A stretch of DNA of 64,000 nt from Bacteroidota bacterium (GTDB lineage Bacteria > Bacteroidota > Bacteroidia > Palsa-948). A program made the translations under genes and the position numbers. Positions 34,887 through 43,711 of this stretch are shown here, in pieces. The stretch covers positions 182,426-246,425 of the forward strand of contig PLUL01000021.1 in the NCBI GenBank assembly GCA_003164895.1. The letters are read 5' to 3'. Every line of letters begins with the position of its first letter. The stretch's first letter is position 1. The notes under the pieces are model-generated. The model was given only the letters and a program-made list of their open reading frames with translations. It made no database searches and had not been told where the DNA came from.

Positions 34887-35447
34887 ATGACAATGAAAAA
34901 ATATATATTCTCCTTGCTCGCAGTATTTGCATTAATCACTCCCAAAATTTATGCTCAAAAAACTGCTTATGTTGATTTGGATTATATTCTAACTAATATT
35001 CCTGAATATAAAAGCGCGCAAGAACAATTAGATCAGATTTCTTTGGGATGGCAAAAAGAAATTGAAGGGAAACTTGCCATTGTGGATCGCCTTTACAAAT
35101 CTTTTCAGGCAGAAGAAATACTTCTTACTCAAGATATGAAAAAGAAACGCGAAGATGAAATTGTTGCAAAAGAAAAAGAAGCGAAAGAACTTCAGAAGCA
35201 GCGCTTTGGTGTGGATGGAGATCTTTACAAAAAACGTCAGGAGTTGGTAAAACCCATTCAAGATAAAGTATATAATGCCATTAAAGAACTTGCAGAAAAA
35301 CAAACAATCGCAATCATGTTTAATAAATCTGCCGAACTAAATATTCTCTTTGCGAATCCTAAATTCGATAAAAGTGATGAGGTGCTGGAAGCGATGGGAT
35401 ACAAACCTTTAGGGTCATCAAAAGATAAGGATAAAGGAAAAAAATAA
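34887..35447 (+). CDS. OmpH/Skp-family periplasmic chaperone (first copy)
   Basis: A 186-residue exported chaperone: a signal peptide ending KIYAQ, then KTAYVDLDYILTNIPEYKSAQEQL, the usual start of the OmpH fold, a long coiled-coil arm (about residues 60-125), and a C-terminal strand. Skp-like trimers carry unfolded outer-membrane proteins to the BAM complex. It pairs with a second copy and murI downstream, an order widely kept in Bacteroidota, although the usual bamA gene is not directly upstream here. A second possible start (M3) would only shorten the signal by two residues. Confidence 0.9.
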   Translation: MTMKKYIFSLLAVFALITPKIYAQKTAYVDLDYILTNIPEYKSAQEQLDQISLGWQKEIEGKLAIVDRLYKSFQAEEILLTQDMKKKREDEIVAKEKEAKELQKQRFGVDGDLYKKRQELVKPIQDKVYNAIKELAEKQTIAIMFNKSAELNILFANPKFDKSDEVLEAMGYKPLGSSKDKDKGKK

Positions 35448-35583
35448 TTAATATCTTTCGACAAAAGGTTTACATGCTATTTCCCAATCAATCTTGATAA
35501 GAAGAAAAAAAACTCATAAATAGTAAGTATTTGTATATTCGCCGTCTAAAAATTAACACTAAACCTAAAACTATCTCTCCATC

Positions 35584-36090
35584 ATGAAATCATTGTTTAA
35601 ATCTTTCATCGTAATCGGACTCGTGGCAGTTTCATTCGCTTCTCAGGCACAGAAAATTGCATACATCCAACTTGATTCTCTTCTTGCCGCAATGCCGGAA
35701 ATGGTTGATGCGAAAAAAGCTTCAGCAGATTATTATAAGCAATTGGAGGCAACGCTTACTACCATGCAAAAAGAGTTGAACGACAAACTTGCTGATTACC
35801 AAAGCAAAGAAAAAGAATATACCGATCTTATCAAGCAGACTAAACAAAAAGAATTGCAGGACATGAATCAGCACATACAGGATTTTCAAGTTGCAGCACA
35901 ATCTGATTTTCAGAAAAAAAATGATGAGCTGACAAAGCCAATTAATCAAAAAGCAAAAAAAGCAATTGAAAAAGTTGCTAAAGAGAAAGGATATAAATTA
36001 GTAATTGATTCCGGTCTTGGTGGCGTTTTGTATTCCGAACCTGCTGATGATATTTTCCTATTGGTAAAAAAAGAACTTGGCATTAAATAA
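35584..36090 (+). CDS. OmpH/Skp-family periplasmic chaperone (second copy)
   Basis: A 168-residue paralogue of the previous gene, with signal peptide (SFASQAQ), the KIAYIQLDSLLAAMPE motif, a coiled-coil arm rich in Lys and Gln and the conserved GYKLVIDSGLGGVLYS strand near the end. It has the same role in outer-membrane protein delivery; the two copies may form mixed trimers. A strong hairpin terminator follows at 36101-36160, so murI is probably transcribed separately. Confidence 0.92.
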   Translation: MKSLFKSFIVIGLVAVSFASQAQKIAYIQLDSLLAAMPEMVDAKKASADYYKQLEATLTTMQKELNDKLADYQSKEKEYTDLIKQTKQKELQDMNQHIQDFQVAAQSDFQKKNDELTKPINQKAKKAIEKVAKEKGYKLVIDSGLGGVLYSEPADDIFLLVKKELGIK

Positions 36091-36100
36091 TGCTATGACG

Positions 36101-36160
36101 AAAAGGATACATGTTGTATAAAAAAAGTAACAAACATTTTTTTCAACTGTATCCTTTTTT
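36101..36160 (+). terminator. Hairpin terminator after the second OmpH gene
   Basis: AAAAGGATACATGTTG (36101-36116) pairs with CAACTGTATCCTTTT (36144-36158) with one bulge around an A/T-rich loop, ending in a run of T. It lies 10 bases after the stop codon. Confidence 0.7.
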
Positions 36161-36220
36161 ATTTCCTCGGATTTTCTCTCCTTATTTTTCTTTCGACACT
36201 GACTTTGCTTCTCGTGAATT

Positions 36221-37045
36221 ATGAAAACATATTGCCCTATAGGAGTATTTGATTCAGGAATTGGAGGACTCACCGTGCTGAAAGAAATTGTAAAAAAACT
36301 TCCTGCATACGATTATATTTATCTGGGCGATAGCGCACGTGCGCCATATGGAACGCGTTCGTTCGAAACTGTTTATCAGTATACGCTTGAATGTGTGCAG
36401 AAATTGTTTGCGATGAATTGTCAGTTGGTAATTCTGGCTTGTAACACTGCATCGGCAAAAGCATTGCGAAATATTCAGCAGTTGGATTTACCAAGAATTG
36501 CTCCAGATAAAAGAGTGCTTGGCGTTATCCGTCCCACATCCGAAGTGGTTGGAAAATTTACAAAGACAAAATGCGTAGGAGTTTTAGGAACTACAGGCAC
36601 TGTAAATTCCGATTCGTATAAAATTGAAATTGAAAAATTCTTTCCCGATATAAAAGTATTTCAGCAGGCATGCCCAATGTGGGTTCCTCTGATAGAGAAC
36701 ATCGAAATGAATTCTCCCGCTGCTGATTTTTTTGTGAAGAAAGAAATTGACTCACTCTTTTCCAAGAACGATAAAATAGATACAATTATTTTAGGATGCA
36801 CTCACTATCCTATCCTTCTGGATAAAATAAAAAAACATTTATCCCCATCCGTTACTATTCTTTCCCAAGGAGAAATTGTTGCCGATAGTTTAGGCGATTA
36901 TTTAAAACGTCATGCCGAAATAGAAAGCAAATGTTCTAAAAGTGGAACAAAAGAATTTTATACCACAGATTCTACCGAGAATTTCGACAAACTCGCAACT
37001 ATCTTCTGGAAGGAAAATATCCGTTCAAAACATTTGTCATTGTAA
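36221..37045 (+). CDS. murI: Glutamate racemase
   Basis: Makes D-glutamate for peptidoglycan. The 274-residue protein has the family N-terminus GVFDSGIGGLTVLKEI and the two catalytic cysteines in LACNTASA (Cys74) and LGCTHYPIL (Cys193), plus the YLGDSARAPYG block. It is complete and of normal length. It follows the OmpH pair as in many Bacteroidota and is convergent with the GloVer-repeat gene, whose stop lies 9 bases away. Confidence 0.95.
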   Translation: MKTYCPIGVFDSGIGGLTVLKEIVKKLPAYDYIYLGDSARAPYGTRSFETVYQYTLECVQKLFAMNCQLVILACNTASAKALRNIQQLDLPRIAPDKRVLGVIRPTSEVVGKFTKTKCVGVLGTTGTVNSDSYKIEIEKFFPDIKVFQQACPMWVPLIENIEMNSPAADFFVKKEIDSLFSKNDKIDTIILGCTHYPILLDKIKKHLSPSVTILSQGEIVADSLGDYLKRHAEIESKCSKSGTKEFYTTDSTENFDKLATIFWKENIRSKHLSL

Positions 37046-37054
37046 GTACAAGTA

Positions 37055-38443
37055 TTATTTCTCAATCACAATCTTTTTCTCTACAACTCCTTCGCTCGTT
37101 TTGAGTTGAAGAAAATAAATTCCGTTTGATAAATCTCCTCTGCTAATTACGAATGAAGAATTATGAATAAGAGTGTTATATACTGTTTGCCCAAACACAT
37201 TATAAATAGTTAGTTCAACATTCATAATTTGCGGATTTGTTATTTGTAGTGTTGCTGTTTCAGAAAAAGGATTTGGATAAACATGAAAATATTTTTCCAA
37301 ATTATTTTCTATTACACCGGAGTTAATTCCAACTATAAATATTGTTCCGTCAGTATTTGCGCCACCCATCTCAGTCATTCCGTAAAGAGAAGTTCCGTTA
37401 GAAAAAAGAGTACCGTAGGGATTACTTCCGGTTGTAGCACCTATAAAATCCACTAATTTATAATAGCCAGTTCCATCAGTCTTTATTTTAAAGGCACACC
37501 CAATATTGCCTGATCCTCCCATATTACTCATTCCATAAAGAAAGGTTCCATCTGAAATAAGCGAGCCGGCAGGATATCTTCCATCTGCAGCACCAGAGAA
37601 ATCAAACAGTTTTACAAACCCTGTTCCATCAGTTTTTATTTTAAAGATTGTTCCAATAATGTTTACCCCGCCTTGCTCTGTCATACCATAAAGAAAGGTT
37701 CCGTCTGAAATAAGTGAACCACGCGGATTACTTCCATTTGCTGTACCAGAGAAATCAAGGAGTTTAAGATAACCCGTTCCATCTGGTTTTATTTTAAAGA
37801 TTGTTCCCAAATTGTTTGTTCCGCCGCCCCTGGTGGTTCCGTAGAGGAACGTTCCGTCATAAAAAAGATCTCCCTCGGGAGCTTGTCCATTTGAAATACT
37901 TGCAAAATCAAGTAGTTTAAGATAACCTGTTCCATCGGGTTTTATTTTAAAGACGCAACCAATAGTATTTACACCTCCCATATTGGCCATACCATAAAGA
38001 AAGGTTCCATCTGAAATAAGTGAGCCACGCGGATTACTTCCGTTTGCTGTGCCAGAGAAATCAAGTAATTTAAGATAACCAGTTCCATCGGGCATTATTT
38101 TAAAGATGGTTCCATCACTGTTTGCTCCGCCAGCATAAGTCATTCCATACAGGAATGTTCCATCATAAAAAAGTGAGCCATAAGGATTGCTTCCGTTTGC
38201 TGTGCCTGAGAAATCAAGCAGCTTAAGATAACCCGTTCCATCGGGTTTTATTTTAAAGATGGTTCCCAAATTATTTACGCCTCCGGCATAAGTCATCCCG
38301 TAGAGAAAGGTGCCATCAGAAATAAGAGAACCGTAAGGATTTTTCCCATTTGCTGTTCCAGTAAAATCAAGTAGATCGGTAAATTGTGCGTTAGTAACTG
38401 TACTAACAATTACAAGCAAAATAATTGTGTAAATTTTCTTCAT
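37055..38443 (-). CDS. T9SS-exported GloVer tandem-repeat protein
   Basis: A 462-residue secreted protein built of about eight repeats of ~45 residues, each reading roughly GTIFKIKPDGTGYLKLLDF then a GSNPYGSL-(I/F)-DGTFLYGM block. This is the repeat known as choice-of-anchor tandem repeat GloVer, probably a beta-propeller or solenoid. A type A sorting domain (VYPNPFSE...KIVIEK) follows. The role is unknown, likely surface display or binding. The DNA repeats are close enough that recombination between them could change the repeat number. It starts 6 bases after the upstream gene stop, so it is cotranscribed. Confidence 0.88.
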   Translation of the reverse strand: MKKIYTIILLVIVSTVTNAQFTDLLDFTGTANGKNPYGSLISDGTFLYGMTYAGGVNNLGTIFKIKPDGTGYLKLLDFSGTANGSNPYGSLFYDGTFLYGMTYAGGANSDGTIFKIMPDGTGYLKLLDFSGTANGSNPRGSLISDGTFLYGMANMGGVNTIGCVFKIKPDGTGYLKLLDFASISNGQAPEGDLFYDGTFLYGTTRGGGTNNLGTIFKIKPDGTGYLKLLDFSGTANGSNPRGSLISDGTFLYGMTEQGGVNIIGTIFKIKTDGTGFVKLFDFSGAADGRYPAGSLISDGTFLYGMSNMGGSGNIGCAFKIKTDGTGYYKLVDFIGATTGSNPYGTLFSNGTSLYGMTEMGGANTDGTIFIVGINSGVIENNLEKYFHVYPNPFSETATLQITNPQIMNVELTIYNVFGQTVYNTLIHNSSFVISRGDLSNGIYFLQLKTSEGVVEKKIVIEK

Positions 38444-38449
38444 TGTTTT

Positions 38450-39553
38450 TTATTTATTGATGATGAGTTTTTGAGTGATAATTCCTTGTTCTGTTTTCAA
38501 AGATAGAAAATAAATTCCACTCATCATTTCGTTCAAATCAATTATTGAATTATTGATTCGCGGAATTATTGATTGATAAACTTTTTCACCGCAAACATTG
38601 TACATTTCAATTTCTGTTATCTGATACTTGAAGCTTGATACCTGAAATTTTCCTTTTGAAGGATTTGGATAAATAAGCATTTGCAAATCATCCGCTAATT
38701 GCTCATTGGTAGAAGTGGCAAAGTAAGGATACCAAGGTTGAGAAATAGTTCCTTCATCGCTCAATATCGGATTCAGCGTGGATGATTCCAAAACATTTTG
38801 AATGGTAGTTACTGTTGTTCCATCCAGCATACAAGTATCTTGCACCAAACGAATTCCATGACTGTAATCCATGTAAGTATCAGCATGTACGTTTGTGAGG
38901 GGTTGAATGGGGCTTCCGTTAGTTTGAATCCATCCGTAAATGCAAACACGGTTTGCTGTGCTATAAATTAAATTGGAGATCACCACATCTTTTTTATCCC
39001 CGCTCACCAATTCTCCTAAAGGATGTGCTGCAAGCAATGGCTGGCGCTGAGTCCAGACCATGCTGTCGTGAGTGGCAAAAACAGGAACAGTACTCATCTG
39101 CGAACTTGGCGGAATGGGTTGCGGAGCAAGTTTAACCGTTGCCGTAGTCCAGATATCATCTACCATTTTACGAGTAGGTAAAGTGCATCCTGTGAGGTTT
39201 CCAATTTTGGTGGCAAGCATCGGACTCATAGGACAAAGAAAATAATCTGTGTCGTGACCAATGGCTAACATATCGGGGATAACATAATACACCACCGTTT
39301 GAGTTTGACTATTGATGACTGCCGAAGACGCTACCGATTTAAGATGGCGATAAAAATCGGGCACGTTGCCGGTTGACACTTGGGTGTAAATCATATTTTC
39401 GCGGGTAGTGAGCGAGAGCGAGGGAGAACTTATGGTAGCTTCAAACTGTTTTCCGCTCAAAGCATTTGACTGACGCGGAGGAAGATTTAAAATTTGCGCG
39501 CTTGCGTTTAGATAAAACAGAACAACTAAAACAACCGAGTAAAGTTTTTTCAT
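38450..39553 (-). CDS. T9SS-exported member of a conserved family of unknown function
   Basis: A 367-residue secreted protein. After the signal peptide comes a domain of about 250 residues that I remember as widely conserved in bacteria but without a described activity; its marks are GHDTDYFLCPMSP, GCTLPTRKMVDDIW, KLAPQPIPPSSQM, TVPVFATHD, KKDVVISN and TYMDYSHGIRLV. The dense conservation of His, Asp and Tyr suggests an enzyme. A type A sorting domain (LIYPNPSKGK...) ends it. It is upstream of the GloVer-repeat gene in a two-gene unit. Confidence 0.75.
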   Translation of the reverse strand: MKKLYSVVLVVLFYLNASAQILNLPPRQSNALSGKQFEATISSPSLSLTTRENMIYTQVSTGNVPDFYRHLKSVASSAVINSQTQTVVYYVIPDMLAIGHDTDYFLCPMSPMLATKIGNLTGCTLPTRKMVDDIWTTATVKLAPQPIPPSSQMSTVPVFATHDSMVWTQRQPLLAAHPLGELVSGDKKDVVISNLIYSTANRVCIYGWIQTNGSPIQPLTNVHADTYMDYSHGIRLVQDTCMLDGTTVTTIQNVLESSTLNPILSDEGTISQPWYPYFATSTNEQLADDLQMLIYPNPSKGKFQVSSFKYQITEIEMYNVCGEKVYQSIIPRINNSIIDLNEMMSGIYFLSLKTEQGIITQKLIINK

Positions 39554-39588
39554 CCTGCTTTATTTATTGATAATATTTTTTATTCAAT

Positions 39589-39642
39589 TTAGTTACTTGT
39601 CTCCCTTTTCAAATATAGGAAATAAATTCCGTCAGATAAATT
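39589..39642 (-). pseudogene. Remnant of a T9SS sorting-domain tail
   Basis: Just past the collagen-like gene stop, in another frame on the same strand, a stop is followed by codons for NLSDGIYFLYLKRETSN and a second stop. The NLS-x-GIYFL-x-L pattern is exactly the last beta hairpin of type A sorting domains elsewhere in the window. No intact gene leads into it. It seems to be what is left of a deleted or frameshifted T9SS cargo gene. Confidence 0.5.
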
Positions 39643-39649
39643 TCAATTA

Positions 39650-41572
39650 CTATTTAGGTAGCAATGGAGGGCTGGTTGTATTTAGCTTACTACCATCCCA
39701 CCAAAAATTACCTGGCTTGCTCAAAATATTATTTTCGTTAAACATAAAATTTTCAAGATTCATATCAAATGAACTCGGTAACAGTTCGCTCGGAAAATTC
39801 TGTGCTTCGTTTCCTGTATTTCTTTTTGCAAATGCCATCCAGCTTACTTTAATTGAAGATGTGCCGTTATTATTTTCTTTTATTAGAAAAGAATTTCTTC
39901 CTTTCAATTGGTAATAAATACCTTGCGTAGCTCCCATCGGAGTAATAATAATGCTGATATCATCGGCAGATGCTTGCCTTAAAAAATCATCGGTCAATTC
40001 AACAGAAACTTCTCCTTTTGATAAAGTGGCAACTCCTCTTTCATATACATCCGAGTTCTGAGACACTGCGCTGTAATAAGGTTTGCGGTCAGCATTAGTA
40101 TTTGGACTTGCAAGTTCCACAATGGGTTGATTCACCACCGCTCTTCCATTTACATACAGCGCAAAGCGGTCGCCTTGAATAGCAGCACCATAAACATTAC
40201 CTCTTATCCATCCGCCAAATAAATCTCCGTAAGAACCAACGCCCACAGAAGTAGAAGAAATATTTGCATTGGACATTAACCTTCCTGTGCCAGTAGTGGT
40301 AGCGTTATCAAAATAACCGCCGTACTGCACAGCACCTGTGCTGTAATATCCTAACGATCCCCAATCAGTAGCACCAAAATAACCCATCACCCCTCCCGAA
40401 GGAACAGGAGCATTAACTACCTTTCCATAAACTCCAAAAGAATATGGTTGGGTTCCATTAATTTGCCCTGTGATTGCATGATTTGAAGTGGAAATTAAAA
40501 AACCTGTTCCTGCTGCACTCGGAGTTTCATCGGTGAAGATGACAGAATAATTTGGATTGCCATAACCAATTGCCTGAATAGCATTTCCATAAGGACCATT
40601 ATTTTTTACATACAAACCGCTACTTAAGTACGCGGCATTATTGGTTGCATTGTTTGCTTCAATCTCCAAAAGATTTCCTGAAGTTACCGAACTCGAAGTA
40701 ATGAGCAATCCTTTTCCAGATGTTAATGAATTACCCTGAATAGTTGCAATGGTTTGTGTGGTGGAAACTGTTCTGCCATCAATATGAAAAAGAGTTAAAG
40801 GTGTTGTTGTGCCAATTCCCACATTTCCTCCTGATGTTATTCTCATCCGTTCTAAATTTGTTGTGCCCAGAATAAAATCTTTTGCATCGGTTGTACCAAC
40901 ATAATTCTGCCCGGCTCCAATTGCTGTACCTATCACAGAAGAAGAAGGTGTGGTGCCTGTGTTACCAACAGTAAGCCATGCGCCATTTGTTGAAGTTATT
41001 GCCGAAGGAATAGAAGTATTAATAGTTAACGTTCCGTTAGTATTAAAATTATCAGATGTGATTGTCCATGATGAACCAGCAGGACCAGCGGGACCAGTTG
41101 CGCCTGCAGAACCAGCAGGACCAGTTGCACCAGCAGGACCGGCTGCACCAGCGGGACCAGTTGCGCCTGCAGAACCAGCAGGACCAGTTGCACCAGCAGG
41201 ACCGGCTGCACCAGTTGCGCCTGCAGAACCAGCAGGACCAGTTGCGCCAGCAGGACCAGCAGGACCAATAGCTTGTGTCCATTTTGCTCCATCCCAATAC
41301 CAATATCCAATACCCCCTCCAGTCATTGAAGCATTTGTATTATAGACCAATAAGCTTATAATAGGAACTCCTACAATAGGCGCATAAACGTTAATATTTG
41401 TCAGACTTACCCTCGGAATAAGCAACCCTTTGGTGGTAGAAACAATATCCAGCATTGCAGAAGCATTAGGAGTAAGTGTTCCAATACCCACATTATTACT
41501 TTGCGCTTTGCTATTTTTAATAAAGGAAAAAATCATTGACAATATTGCGAATGCATAAAATAATATTCTCAT
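39650..41572 (-). CDS. Secreted collagen-like repeat protein
   Basis: A 640-residue protein with a signal peptide (ending SKAQ), then NVGIGTLTPNASAMLDI, typical of Bacteroidota tail-fibre-like surface proteins. A GlyXY stretch of about 65 residues (PAGATGPAGSAGATG type, about residues 105-170, DNA 41082-41264) is followed by a second NVGIGTTTP segment and a long beta-rich region. There is no T9SS tail on the protein itself, but a decayed one lies just downstream in another frame. The DNA of the GlyXY part is GC-rich and made of near-identical 9- to 63-base repeats. It is probably a trimeric surface fibre. Confidence 0.8.
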   Translation of the reverse strand: MRILFYAFAILSMIFSFIKNSKAQSNNVGIGTLTPNASAMLDIVSTTKGLLIPRVSLTNINVYAPIVGVPIISLLVYNTNASMTGGGIGYWYWDGAKWTQAIGPAGPAGATGPAGSAGATGAAGPAGATGPAGSAGATGPAGAAGPAGATGPAGSAGATGPAGPAGSSWTITSDNFNTNGTLTINTSIPSAITSTNGAWLTVGNTGTTPSSSVIGTAIGAGQNYVGTTDAKDFILGTTNLERMRITSGGNVGIGTTTPLTLFHIDGRTVSTTQTIATIQGNSLTSGKGLLITSSSVTSGNLLEIEANNATNNAAYLSSGLYVKNNGPYGNAIQAIGYGNPNYSVIFTDETPSAAGTGFLISTSNHAITGQINGTQPYSFGVYGKVVNAPVPSGGVMGYFGATDWGSLGYYSTGAVQYGGYFDNATTTGTGRLMSNANISSTSVGVGSYGDLFGGWIRGNVYGAAIQGDRFALYVNGRAVVNQPIVELASPNTNADRKPYYSAVSQNSDVYERGVATLSKGEVSVELTDDFLRQASADDISIIITPMGATQGIYYQLKGRNSFLIKENNNGTSSIKVSWMAFAKRNTGNEAQNFPSELLPSSFDMNLENFMFNENNILSKPGNFWWDGSKLNTTSPPLLPK

Positions 41573-41798
41573 GAGGTGAATTTTTATTATTAAAAAATCA
41601 TGATTAGAACTACCTACAAAAGTAAGATAAAATTAGAAAAGAATTGCATACAATACAATCTAATCGAACATGCTGCACTTCTTCCTCTTTATGGGTGGGC
41701 ATCAAAGGGGATGAGGTCGGACTCATAAATTTATCCCCGTTTATAGCAGAAGCCAATAATAAAAACCCTACTATTGCTACTCATTAAACATTTCCAAA

Positions 41799-43709
41799 AT
41801 GAAAAACAACTTTAGTACACTCCTACTCTGCTCTTTCATGGCTTGGCAGTTTGTTTCTGCTCAGTCGGTCACGGTTCAAATTGATGCTTTGCAGGGAAGG
41901 AAACCCATTTCGCCTTACATCTATGGAAAGAACAATAATGTGTCGGACGATCCGAGTTCTCCCACTACTGCTGCTGAATGGAAACTGATGCGTGATGCGG
42001 GTTTGCGTTTCACACGCGAGAACGGTGGCAACAATGCAACAAAATATAACTGGAGAAAAAAAATATCCTCGCATCCCGATTGGTACAATAATGTTTACAA
42101 TCATAACTGGGACTACGCTGCAAAAACATTGGGCGACAGTTTGCCCGGTGTGCAGGGTATGTGGGCGTTTCAACTCATCGGCTATTCTGCAGCCAACACA
42201 ACAAATAATTTTAATGACTTTGCTTACAATGGTTCAGCGTGGTGGAGCGGAGTGTGCCAGAATCTGGCGGGTGGTGGAGTTGCAAATCCGGCAGGCACTT
42301 GCACTGCAACAACGAGCGGCAATACAAATCTATATCTTGAAAACTGGACGGCAGATTCAACGGTGAAAATTCTCGACCACTGGTTTGGCACGGGAGGATT
42401 GGGTTATAATAAAAATAATATTCAGTACTGGAGCATGGATAACGAACCGGATATCTGGAACAGCACGCACGATGATGTTATGCCAACGCAACCTGCTGCA
42501 GAAGCGTTCATGCAATTGTATTTTGCAGCGGCAAAAAAAGCGCGCGCTAAATTTCCAAACATAAAACTATGCGGACCCGTTCCTGCATCGGAATGGCAAT
42601 GGTACAGTTGGGACAACAATAAAATCACTATGGGACCGAACAGTTACGTTTGGCTCGAGTTTTTTATCATGCGCTGCGCTCAGGAAGAAGCTGCTTCGGG
42701 AATTCGTTTGTTGGATGTAATAGATATTCATTCTTATCCCGGAGAAACAAATAATTCTGACATTGTACAGGGACACCGCGTTTATTTTGATACCACCTAT
42801 AGTTATCCGGGAGCTAATGGTGTAAAAACAACAAGTCCATCAGGTTGGGATCCTTCCATCACGCAGGAATATATTTTCGGCAGAGTGAATAAGTGGCTCA
42901 ATCAATACATGGGTGCGAATCAAGGAGTAACCTGTGCAGTTTCTGAATTTGGTTTGACGAATAACGATGCAAACACAACAGCAAATAGTTATTCTTCCAT
43001 ACTCGGAACTTTTGCCGATAACAGTGTGGAATATTTTACTCCGTGGTACTGGTATCCCGGTATGTGGGAAACATTGCATCTGTTTAGCCGCTATGCGAAA
43101 ACTACAAGAGTGCAATCTGTTTCAAGCAACGAATTAAATGTTTCGTCTTATTCATCTATTACCGCAGCAGGCGATTCCATGACCGTAGTTCTTGTCAACC
43201 GCGATTTAACGAATGCGCACAACACAACCGTGAACCTTGCAAATTTTGCTGTGCAGAATGGAACGTACTCAACAAAACAAATCAGCGCGCTTCCTTCTAC
43301 GGAAACTTTTGTATCTCACACCAACAATGCATTACATAGCGGCACTGCAACTGTTTTGACAAATGCATTTACAATTTCGCTTCCTGCTTTGTCAACCACC
43401 GCAATTATTCTGAAAGGAACTGCTGCAACAAGTGTAAATGAAATTGCTGATAACAAACTTTCCGCTATACTTTATCCCAACCCAATCGGTGCAGGGCAGA
43501 ATATTTTTGTAACTATTTCATCTCAGAATATTTTTGATTACCAAGTGGAAGTTCTTAATGTGCTTGGAAAAGTTGTTTATTCTAAAATGTATTCGGGAAA
43601 AGAATCAACGATTGAAATTCCCTGCGGAAATATTTCTCATGGAATCTATCTGATAAAACTTTCCACTGCATCTGGCAAAACGTGGAGTTCGAGGTTTGTG
43701 AAAATGTAA
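41799..43709 (+). CDS. T9SS-exported glycoside hydrolase, GH44-like
   Basis: A 636-residue secreted enzyme. A signal peptide (SAQ) precedes a (beta/alpha)8 barrel starting RKPISPYIYGKNNN, then RFTRENGGNNATKYNWRKK, the acid/base Glu in SMDNEPDIW (Glu216) and the likely nucleophile Glu383 in VSEFGLT. A C-terminal beta domain and a type A sorting domain (LYPNPIGAG) follow. The motif order is that of glycoside hydrolase family 44, endoglucanases and xyloglucanases. No polysaccharide-utilisation (SusCD) genes lie beside it. It is the only clear plant-polysaccharide enzyme in the window. Confidence 0.75.
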   Translation: MKNNFSTLLLCSFMAWQFVSAQSVTVQIDALQGRKPISPYIYGKNNNVSDDPSSPTTAAEWKLMRDAGLRFTRENGGNNATKYNWRKKISSHPDWYNNVYNHNWDYAAKTLGDSLPGVQGMWAFQLIGYSAANTTNNFNDFAYNGSAWWSGVCQNLAGGGVANPAGTCTATTSGNTNLYLENWTADSTVKILDHWFGTGGLGYNKNNIQYWSMDNEPDIWNSTHDDVMPTQPAAEAFMQLYFAAAKKARAKFPNIKLCGPVPASEWQWYSWDNNKITMGPNSYVWLEFFIMRCAQEEAASGIRLLDVIDIHSYPGETNNSDIVQGHRVYFDTTYSYPGANGVKTTSPSGWDPSITQEYIFGRVNKWLNQYMGANQGVTCAVSEFGLTNNDANTTANSYSSILGTFADNSVEYFTPWYWYPGMWETLHLFSRYAKTTRVQSVSSNELNVSSYSSITAAGDSMTVVLVNRDLTNAHNTTVNLANFAVQNGTYSTKQISALPSTETFVSHTNNALHSGTATVLTNAFTISLPALSTTAIILKGTAATSVNEIADNKLSAILYPNPIGAGQNIFVTISSQNIFDYQVEVLNVLGKVVYSKMYSGKESTIEIPCGNISHGIYLIKLSTASGKTWSSRFVKM

Positions 43710-43711
43710 TG

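Noticed and set aside
41062..41271. Gln/Asp/Leu-rich plus-strand frame across the collagen region
   Set aside because: It is the antisense of GlyXY codons, which forces a periodic low-complexity product.
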